Under the pieces are notes generated by a model that had not been told where the DNA came from, searched no databases, and saw only the letters and a list, made by a program, of their open reading frames with translations. Made by a program: the position numbers and the translations under genes. Below, piece after piece: positions 22,038 to 30,519 of a DNA stretch of 64,000 nt. Origin of the DNA: Earliella scabrosa. Its lineage: Eukaryota; Basidiomycota; Agaricomycetes; Polyporales; Polyporaceae. Each line of letters opens with the position of its first letter. The first letter of the stretch is position 1. The stretch is taken from NCBI GenBank assembly GCA_022605405.1, contig JABYQQ010000001.1, forward strand, positions 1,984,001 to 2,048,000, written 5' to 3'.

Positions 22038-22928
22038 ATGAGTCTCCCACCCCCTTCCGCGAACCAGCCCTTTTGCAACGTCTCAGCCCTGCAAGCAGGC
22101 CTTGTCACAGTGCCGCTCGCATGGATACTCGATGGTGTGGAGGACACAGTGAAGATCACCGCGCCGGCTCTCTGCTTCCTCCTCCGTCACTCCTCCACCG
22201 ACACAACCTTCCTCGTTGACCTCGGAGTCCACAAGGACTGGGAGCGCAGCCTTCCGCCGGGCCTTGTAAAGCGCCTGACGGAGACGCTTGGCTTCGAGCC
22301 TGACGCCACGCAGGACGTCGTGGAGGCACTCGCGAAGGGCAACACGAAGCCGACGGACATCACATACGTCCTCCTTACCCATCTCCACTTCGACCACACA
22401 GGCGATGCCTCGCGCTTCCCGACCTCGACCTTCCTCACCGGCGAAGGGTCCCGCGCCCTCGTTGCCGATGGATACCCAAAGAACCCAAACTCGCCCGTCA
22501 CCCAAGATGTCGTCCCTGAGGGCCGCACCCGGTACCTCAACCCCGACTCATGGCCCGCGCTCGGACCCTTTCCGCACGCGCTCGACTTCTTCGGCGACGG
22601 GAGCCTGTACATCGTTGATGCGGGCCACGGCCACATACCCGGGCACCTGAACGTCCTCGTACGTACGTCTGCCGACGGCGGGTGGCTCTACCTCGCTGGA
22701 GATAGCGCGCACGACTGGAGCATTCTCACTGGAGAAGGCAAGATCGGCAAACACTCGGTGTTCGGGTGCGCGCATATTGATGTCGCTGCCGCTGAGGAGC
22801 ACATCGCGCGGATCCGACAACTCATGAAGGAGCCGAGGGTGAGGGTTCTCCTTGCGCACGATAGACCGTGGTTCGAGAAGAACAAGGACGGGCCTGCGTT
22901 CTGGCCTGGCAAGATCGAGTCGCTATAG
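22038..22928 (+). CDS. MBL-fold metallo-hydrolase, lactonase-like (copy 1)
   Basis: An intronless gene for a 296-residue metallo-beta-lactamase-fold hydrolase resembling N-acyl-homoserine-lactone lactonases; the real substrate in the fungus is unknown. It opens MSLPPPSANQPFCNVSALQAG. The zinc signature is complete: LLTHLHFDHTG (HxHxDH), HIPGHLNVLVR (His), LYLAGDSAHDW (bridging Asp) and RVLLAHDRPW (final His). No signal peptide is visible, so it is probably cytosolic. Length equals copy 2 (294 residues). The two intact copies and the broken third are in direct orientation, spaced 450-630 bp between genes, which indicates tandem duplication. Lack of introns in a region of intron-rich genes is notable, but it applies to all copies and does not by itself prove transfer. 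Confidence 0.85.
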   Translation: MSLPPPSANQPFCNVSALQAGLVTVPLAWILDGVEDTVKITAPALCFLLRHSSTDTTFLVDLGVHKDWERSLPPGLVKRLTETLGFEPDATQDVVEALAKGNTKPTDITYVLLTHLHFDHTGDASRFPTSTFLTGEGSRALVADGYPKNPNSPVTQDVVPEGRTRYLNPDSWPALGPFPHALDFFGDGSLYIVDAGHGHIPGHLNVLVRTSADGGWLYLAGDSAHDWSILTGEGKIGKHSVFGCAHIDVAAAEEHIARIRQLMKEPRVRVLLAHDRPWFEKNKDGPAFWPGKIESL

Positions 22929-23381
22929 GTGAAGGTATGTGTGGCTTGCCATGGCCTTCTGACGCGAATTGCATGGAAGCCATGCTCACGAGTTCTTTTC
23001 CAGTGGAGTAGAATCTTAAAAGTGTACCTTAACTACCCGTTTATTACATCCTTCCCACTCACCGTGAGGGCGTGCGCTGCGCATTCCTCGAAGCGTTGTC
23101 ACATGCGTAGAGTCTCAACGAATTATTTGCCTTACAGGGCTGACTTCTTGGAAGCCCATGTCCACCAATGAGTCGGCGCACGCAGGCATGAGAACAGCTG
23201 TAACACCGCATATGACGCCATACCAGCGAGTGCCAGTCTTAAGGACTCAGTCCTGCACTAACTTTATCCCTTGCGCCCCAGTACACTTCGTCTTTACCTT
23301 CATAACGCACCACAGTACTCTGAAATGTGAGTCGGTCGGCATTCGTGTTGATTGATAATCGACTAGTTCCACAGAATCATT

Positions 23382-24266
23382 ATGAACCTCCCACCCCCGG
23401 CACCGAACCAAGCTTACTGCGAAGTCTCCGCGCTCGATGCAGGGCACATCAACATGTTCCTGGGGCAGCTCGTCGACGTCGCCAAACCCGACGAGAAAAC
23501 CGACCTCCCCGTCCTCTCCTTCGTCCTCCGGCACTCCCACACCCACGCCGTCTTCCTCTTCGACCTCGGCATCCGGCCCGACGTCCACAACCTCAACCCC
23601 GGCGCGCTCGCGCTCACCGCCAAAATGGGCATGACACTCAGCGGGAGCGACATCCCAGCGCTGCTGGAGCGCGGCGGCCTCGCGCGCGAGGCCGTCCAGC
23701 ACGTCTGCCTCTCGCACATCCACTTTGACCACACCGGCGTCCCGCGCGCGTTCCCCAACGCGACGTGCGTCCTCGGCGAGGGCGCGCGCCGCCTCATCGA
23801 GGAGCACGGCCCAGACTTCGACGGGACCCTTTACGGGGTCGACCTCCCGCCCGAGCGTACGACGTTCCTCGACGACGCGGACCCGCGCTGGGCGCCGCTC
23901 GGGCCGTTCCCCCGCGCGCTCGACTTCTTCGGGGACGGGAGCTTGTACGTCGTCGACGCGCCGGGACATACGCCGGGGCATATCAACATTATGGTGCGTA
24001 CCTCTGCGGATGGGGCGTGGGCGTACCTCGCGGGCGATACGGCGCACGACTGGCGGCTGCTGACGGGAGAGGCGGGGATTGGGTATCATCATGTGTTTGG
24101 GTGCATCCATGTGGACCCGGGCAAGGCGCAGGAGAGCATAGAGAGGATCAAGGCGGTGAAGGAGATGCCGCGTGTGAGGGTCCTGCTTGGGCATGATAGG
24201 CCGTTTGTTGAGGCGCATAAGGAGGATGGGAAGGGATACTGGCCGAACATGATCGAGTCTTTGTAG
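23382..24266 (+). CDS. MBL-fold metallo-hydrolase, lactonase-like (copy 2)
   Basis: A 294-residue intronless paralogue of the gene at 22038. It opens MNLPPPAPNQAYCEVSALDAG and keeps the full metal site: CLSHIHFDHTG, HTPGHINIMVR, AYLAGDTAHDW, RVLLGHDRPF, and ends GYWPNMIESL with TAG. It has higher G+C at third codon positions than copy 1, and its insert after the first strand (KPDEKTDLPVLSFVLRHS) differs from both other copies, so the copies are not recent. The conserved active site predicts activity; substrate specificity may have diverged. Confidence 0.85.
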   Translation: MNLPPPAPNQAYCEVSALDAGHINMFLGQLVDVAKPDEKTDLPVLSFVLRHSHTHAVFLFDLGIRPDVHNLNPGALALTAKMGMTLSGSDIPALLERGGLAREAVQHVCLSHIHFDHTGVPRAFPNATCVLGEGARRLIEEHGPDFDGTLYGVDLPPERTTFLDDADPRWAPLGPFPRALDFFGDGSLYVVDAPGHTPGHINIMVRTSADGAWAYLAGDTAHDWRLLTGEAGIGYHHVFGCIHVDPGKAQESIERIKAVKEMPRVRVLLGHDRPFVEAHKEDGKGYWPNMIESL

Positions 24267-24767
24267 CTGCACGATGGAAGTCGTTCATGTGAGCGCATGT
24301 GTGTAGTAGGAAGTATCTTGCCTCAGCGCTCAGTCCCATGTACGATACGCATAGTGTCCCGAATTCCACCTTTGTAATTCGTTGCGGAATGTCGCGCTGT
24401 CGATCGTACTTCACGGTCCCACCACGGTGTGGTTAGCGTTGCTGGAGGAAGCTCATGACATTCAGCAATCCCAATCCCGGAATGTCGGTGATTTGCGAAC
24501 CATCGGGATATGGATCCTTGCTCCGTTGTGTCAGAGGAGTCGTTGAGGAGACTTGCCTTTCCTCGTATGGATGCATGCCGTGTTCCCGCGCGGGAGCGCG
24601 CTGTGAACATGCTCGTCATCTGTCAATTCGTGAGAGTAGTTTGCCATATAGACGGGACTTGGAGGTATCTGAGTAATCACCTCCCTGAGCTACTACCACG
24701 CGAGGATGGCGCGGATAGGGTAGGAAGTCCGTCATCGGTAGATGACTGTGATGGCGAGTCGGAAGGA

Positions 24768-24773
24768 TATATA
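24768..24773 (+). promoter_or_regulatory. TATA-like box of the disrupted MBL copy 3
   Basis: TATATA lies about 120 bp upstream of the ATG at 24893, matching the layout of copy 1. It suggests the 5' fragment still has its promoter although the coding region is interrupted. Confidence 0.35.
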
Positions 24774-25604
24774 GTGCACTGTGGTGTGACACCACTGCCA
24801 CACTCAGAGAGTACTATAACCCTGGTAAGCAGTACTGCCAATGTAAGTCTACGGATCGCAACGCTGACCATGCTTCCAGTGCAGACCCCGAGATGAGCTT
24901 ACCACCACCAGTCGGCGACCAAGCTTTCTGCAAGGTATCCGCTCTAGCATCAGCCCCAGTGAGAACCCCGGTTAACTAGATTCATATAGAGTCATTTAGA
25001 GTTATGTACAATAGTATAGACTGATAAGAGATAGTGGCTCCCGGGCGCCTTTCTTATCGGGCGCATAATTTTGTTCGCGTCTTGAACAAATGACTACGAC
25101 AATTGGTGCATTGTGTTCGTTAGTCCTCTAGCTCCGAGTTTCCAAGTTGCAACTACAGACTTCCGGGCCCCCGGGCCCCAATTTGGAGTCAAGACTTTGA
25201 GTTCTTTTTTGTGCCTCGTCGTTGTCTTTGCGTCCGCACACACTGGACCACGTGCTCGACGTCAAGCCATCAAATAAGCGAGGAACGTCGTTCCTCCGTT
25301 CACCTTGTTTTCCCCGCTACCACAACCTCCTCCTGTGCTTGTGCATATATGCGGACTATATGCCATCTCTTTCCACTCTTTTCAATACCCCATCCCTTCC
25401 CTAGCACAGACCCGGCCCTGTTTACTTGTACTAACCCTCTAGCTGACTTCGCTCGCCGCCATATTACGTTATCTGGGCCTGTGATTGCAAGGTATGTAAG
25501 TCTCAATATTATTGCTATTTCCTTCTCGTGCGGATCTCCATCAAGCTTCCAAGGGCGCTTGGCGCGAGTTGGTAGACGGAAGGTGAGTACGAGGGCGGGA
25601 GCAG

Positions 25605-25905
25605 TGAGCGGGCGGGCAGGCTAGCAGGAGGACAGTCGGCGAGCGGGCGGGCAGGCGGGCGGGCAGGCGGGTAGGGCGGGGCAGGCGGGTGGGGCGAGCG
25701 GGCGAGAGCGAGGCGGCAGGTGAGCGAGGGAGCGGGCGGGGCAGGTGGGCGGGGAGCGGGACGGGCGGCGGGCGGGGCAGGCGGGCGGGGCAGGCGGGCG
25801 GGGCAGGCGGGCGGGGCAGGCGGGCGGGGAGCGAGACGGGCGGCGGGCGGAGAGCGGGGAGCGGGGAGGCGCGGGGCAGCGGGCGGGCGCGGGTCGTGGG
25901 TCGGG
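25605..25905. repeat. G-rich tandem tract (GGGCGGGCAGGCGG units)
   Basis: About 300 bp of irregular tandem units built from GGCGGGGCAGGCGGGC and GGGAGCGGG. Long open frames on both strands come from the repeat and are not genes. Runs of three and four guanines at short spacing could form G-quadruplexes. Confidence 0.8.
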
Positions 25906-25956
25906 TGTAATCGGATGTGTACTGAAGGCCTAATTGACTTGCAATGGACGTAAACA

Positions 25957-26573
25957 TACACGCCCAGGTGTGCACCGGGCGCCCTGGGTATTTGGTCGGA
26001 AGTTATCTGCCAGGGCGGCCCTGGGTATCGCACAGATATTTTGCGGCCGGCGCTTAGACCTCGCCCCCATATCGGTTTGCCCAATATCTGTGCGATGTCT
26101 GGGGCACAACGCTCCAGTATGGAAGCGCCGGTCGGAAATTATCTGACGACCCAAAATTCCCAGATATCGGAACCGACCCAGGGCTCACCTGAGCGTGTAT
26201 CCGGACCACTGTGATTGTGTGCCAACGAATGCAAATGAAATTTCCATTCATATATAGCGGATTTCTACATCTGCATTCATTTGCAGTCGTCTACGTCCAT
26301 ATGCGGAGGTGATGTGTATGTAAATGACTCTACACGCTCAGGTGAGCCCTGGGTCGGTTCCGATATCTGGGAATTTTGGGTCGTCAGATAATTTCCGACC
26401 GGCGCTTCCATACTGGAGCGTTGTGCCCCAGACATCGCACAGATATTGGGCAAACCGATATGGGGGCGAGGTCTAAGCGCCGGCCGCAAAATATCTGTGC
26501 GATACCCAGGGCCGCCCTGGCAGATAACTTCCGACCAAATACCCAGGGCGCCCGGTGCACACCTGGGCGTGTA
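25957..26573. repeat. Perfect 243-bp inverted repeat (foldback MITE-like unit)
   Basis: The arm 25957-26199 and the arm 26331-26573 are exact reverse complements by eye over 243 bp, separated by 131 bp. Outer ends read TACACGCCCAGG / CCTGGGCGTGTA and inner ends TACACGCTCAGG / CCTGAGCGTGTA. TA at each edge suggests a TA target duplication. It lies one base inside the right terminal repeat of the 1.65-kb element, so it probably inserted there as a separate small element. It has no coding capacity. Confidence 0.85.
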
Positions 26574-29500
26574 TATGAATCTAGTTAACCGGGGTTCTCA
26601 CTGGGCATCAGCAAAGACCCGAAACGCTTGCGCGATTGCGAAGCGCCCCGCCGTTCGCGGGCGCTTAGAAGCGCTCGCAATCGCGGTCCAACCGAATACG
26701 ATCGGGCAGGCGATTTACAATCGCCCACATTCAGACACTATCGCTCGCGGCATCTCCTTTGCGCTCCTTGCCGCTTGCAAAGGGAAGGGCTGTGACCTGT
26801 CCGCCAAAGAGGAATGTGGCAGATATATAGCTGAGTAAGTACTGAGGGCCCAGGGTCAGGCTGGCGATGTAGCAACTCAGGACGTATTGCAAGTTCGTTG
26901 TCTCCAGGTACTTGATGCCGCTGCCAGTCTCGCGCCGTTGCCGGGGGTGCGAGCAGGGAAAAGGAACGACGGAGGAAGACGGTCAGTGGACTTGATCACA
27001 TGACCGGCGCGGGGTCACGAATCTGACGTGCGTCTCCGGCCCCAGCCCTCCTCTGCTGTCAAACGCGACGTGGGCGAACGGCCGCCTATAACTAGTCTCG
27101 TCCCATCCGTTCAGGGCGCTCGTTCCTCGCCACCCAGAACGTCTGGTGCATTTCGGGCTCGGCTGGGGGGTCTGTTACAATCAGTCACCGGCGCTCGGCA
27201 TCGGTCTACCACGTGCCTCCGGAGAAACTCTAATTCGCGGACCGGCCGTGCGACGTCGCGTCCTTCAAGGTCGTTGTGCTATCATACAGTACTCTGCGTT
27301 CTCTATAAAGTGTTCTACACTCTTTTCTGGCAACCTGATTGCGGACACCAGCACACAAGTTTAAAGGCACAAGAGCGTCCGGGAGGACCCCTACGCGCTC
27401 CTGAAAGCCGCGCGCACCGAAGCTGGCGAAAAGAAGCACTACGATTTCTGCGCCGTCCGTAACACTATGACCGAGAAGTGTCGCAAGCGGACAGGTCAGG
27501 GTGTGGTCCTCGTAGAATGTAGTAGAGGAGCGGGTCGGAGCACAAGTGGGAAGGGGAGGAGGGGGTTATATCTTCCAGCCTACTATCCAGACCATCAAGA
27601 TAATCATAGTCGGGTTCAAAGTCGCCGAGGTCGCCATCGAACACGTCCCATATTTCGTCGTTGAGCACCGTGTACGTGAGTAACGACAGCGTGGAGGCGG
27701 GATAGTACAGGCAGCGCAGTCGGACAAGTGCAAAGTACGAAGCGCTCACTGGCATCCAGGCTCTGTGCGAGCCGCACCAGGAATCACGCCGGATCATCGG
27801 CAGGTCACGTCACAGTCACAGACCCCCAAGCCGAGCCCGAAATGCACCAGACGTTCTACGAGGCTCTCCTGCACGGCTCTGCTCCCTCCTGCGTGAGAAA
27901 TTTCAAGATTCATTCACGATCCCCCCATCAAATCCTTCCTCCTCCCATCAATCCACGCATCGCAGAGCCGGCTGAGCATAAGCGAAGCTGCAGGAGAGCC
28001 TGTAGAACGTCTGGAACCGAGACTAGCCTATAACAGGCCCGGAACACCAAGTGCTCCTCCTGACCTCAGACCACCACCATCACCTGCTCCCCCATCTCTA
28101 CTTCGCTCTGCTCGAACCGCGATTATATGGTGCAGCATTCATCATCACTCGAACGCTGCTACTCGCCTTCACCTCCGCTCATTCCCGGACCCTGGTAAGT
28201 CAACTCAACATTTCCGTGGCCGGTGAGTCCACGCATCTAGGCATGTGCATGATATATGCGCACATATCACGCATACATCACGCATATACTCACTTTCAAG
28301 TTGTAGTTTTAGGCCCACCGTCCCCAAGTCTCCTTCTTCGTCTCACGGGCATGGTTGACGTCACAGCAGAGAGGACCTACGTCCAGCATCGCCTCCTCCA
28401 CGCTTGCAACGACACACGAGGCGATCCTTGTCGTGAAGTTGGCAATGAAGCGCCGCATCCGGGCGACGTATGCCACGATGACAAAGACTCTCACCCTTGT
28501 CACCGTCGACCGAGCGCACTGTGAGTACTCTCATCACTGTGACTGCTCCCGTCATTCTCGCAACCATGCGCCCCTGTAATAGGACAATCACGACTCCGAA
28601 GAGCGAGAGCGCAGCAATGTACCGCGCTTCAGCAGTGGCAGCAACCGAACTCGGCACCCGCGCAACTTGAAGCTAACTCCGTACGTTGGCGCTGTGTCAT
28701 GTCGTCTTCGTAGCACTAACAAAAGCCCGATTTTGCGTTCCCAGATGGCAAGATATCTCACAACACGCCGGCCGTCGAGCCCGGCATGATCAAGCAGGTG
28801 GGTAACATCACGGTCCCCATACCCGCGCAATGCACCTACTCATGCCCAGTCTGCCCCGAAAGCGGATTTCTCATCATGCACATAGGTAAACTTGGGTCAT
28901 CGCTCATGCGCGTGCACTAACCATCCTTCTGCTTTACAGGTGTGTCGATCGCACATCTATGATCCGCTCTGGAAACGGTGACCTAGTAGTCTCATCTCAC
29001 TCGTGCACTACTGTCTTTCGCGCGCCTGCTGCTGTCTCTCGCGTGCCCGCTGCTGTCTCTTCCTCGCGTCTCTCGATCGCCCGCCGCCGTCTCTCGCTCG
29101 CCCGCCAGCTGCGTCCTCTTGCTCCCACGCTACTCCTCGCTTGCACGCCATTTCCTCTCCCTCTCGCGCCGCACCCTCTGGCTGGCCTGTCGCTTCCTAT
29201 CGCTTGCTTGCGTGCTGCTTCCCCTAGCTCCCGCACTGCTGTCTCGTTCGCGTCTGTCACTCTGCCGCTCCGGCAACTGCCAATGATGTCTGTACAAACA
29301 CTTGCTCTTCGTCCTATCTCTGTAACGAGCCATCTCCTGTAGTATTATATGTAGACCTCCATCGCCAATATATTTCTCTCATAATCCTTTCGCATGATTT
29401 GCATCTGAGTTTCCCGAGAATCCCGAAAGCGCCGGGTCCCTAGTGGCCCGCCCGACCCATCGCTCGACAAGCGTTCTAACGCGAACAACCCTTGGCAAGC

Positions 29501-30519
29501 GTGCATTCGAAAACGAGCGACGCAATCGCACACGAGAGGCCTCCTGCGCGCGGAGCGATTGCAATCGGGTCGCGGGCCGATTGCGCGATTATACTCGAGT
29601 GGAAAAAGATAACACTCGAATGCGCGCGCTCGCCCCCAATTGGGAGCGATTGCGTCGCTCGCCGGCGCTCGGAGCCGAGTATGAGCCATTCGGGCTTTTG
29701 CTGATGAGAGGGCGGCTTTGTGCGAATGCCCCTCTCCAACTTCCTTCAATTGGACCCCGGGGCGCAGGACATGGTCACCATCCCCAGTCTCTGCTTTCTC
29801 CTCCGCCACTCCGTCCGCCAGGAAACGTTCGTCTTCGACCTCGGCGCCCACAAAGACTGGGCCACGCTCGACGCCGACCTAGCCAAGGTCGTCCGCGAGA
29901 CCGGCTCAGACATCCTCGTCCCGCAGGACGTCAAAGACTCGCTCCGCAAGGGCGGCCTCGCCCCCACCGACATCACCCACGTCTGCATCTCGCACATCCA
30001 CATCGACCACGTCGGGAACCCCACCCCGTACACGAACGCGACCTACCTGGTCGGCGCAGGCGCCCGCGCGCTCCCAGACCCATCCACGGGCCACACCCAG
30101 GCGTCCTCGAACGCGCTCTTCGCCGCGCTCCCGCAGGACCGCGTCCGGTACCTCGACCCCGCCGCGTGGCCACCGCTCGGGCCCTTCCCGCACGCGCTCG
30201 ACTTTTACGGGGACGGCAGCCTGTACATCGTCGACGCGCCGGGCCACCTCCCGGGGCACGTCAACGTGCTCGCGCGCACGTCCGCGGACGGCGGCTGGGT
30301 GTACCTCGCGGGCGACAGCGCGCACGACTGGCGGCTGATCACGGGGGAGGCCAGGATTGCGCGGACGCCGGCGTGCATGCATGTCGACGTGGACGCGGCC
30401 GAGGCGCACATTGCGCGCATCGCGAGGCTGAGAGAGGACAATCCGCGGGCGCGCGTGCTCCTCGCCCACGACGTGCCGTGGTACGAGAAGAACAAGGGTG
30501 GGGACGCGTTTTGGCCGGG

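Larger units (their letters stand above)
24955..26605. mobile_element. 1.65-kb non-autonomous transposon nested in element B
   Basis: The inverted terminal repeat CCCAGTGAGAACCCCGGTTA, continuing to about 34 bp without a mismatch, is found at 24955 and, reversed, ending at 26605. CATCAGC flanks both sides (24948-24954 and 26606-26612); with the adjacent G it is 8 bp, GCATCAGC. The first 12 terminal bases equal the right end of the 9.5-kb element, and the target duplication has the same form. It encodes no transposase: it contains a G-rich tandem tract and the palindrome described separately. It is probably mobilised by a transposase supplied from elsewhere, perhaps the Tnp2-type one at 11.3-15.1 kb. 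Confidence 0.82.
24947..29706. mobile_element. Element B: insertion splitting MBL copy 3 (about 3.1 kb without nested DNA)
   Basis: Once the nested element is removed, the left end reads CATCAGCAAAGACCCGAA. The right end, read on the minus strand from 29706, reads CATCAGCAAAAGCCCGAA: an 18-bp inverted repeat with two differences. AG flanks both sides (possible 2-bp target duplication). Copies of GCGATTGCG / CGCAATCGC crowd both ends (26630-26760 and 29520-29680), a typical arrangement for transposase-binding sub-terminal repeats. The centre has no transposase I recognise. It has scattered coding-like fragments on both strands (HKSVREDPYALLKAARTEAG near 27370, minus-strand LNDEIWDVFDGDLGDFEPDY near 27640, ITVPIPAQCTYSCPVCPESG near 28830) and a CT-rich tract at 29000-29260. 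A non-autonomous element that captured gene pieces fits; the superfamily is open. Confidence 0.65.

Noticed and set aside
25605..25975. Several overlapping open frames rich in Gly, Arg, Ala and Pro
   Set aside because: They run in many frames on both strands through a simple GC repeat, so they are compositional artefacts.
24947..29706. LTR retrotransposon as the cause of the MBL copy 3 split
   Set aside because: The ends are inverted rather than direct repeats, and no reverse transcriptase, integrase or primer-binding site was seen.
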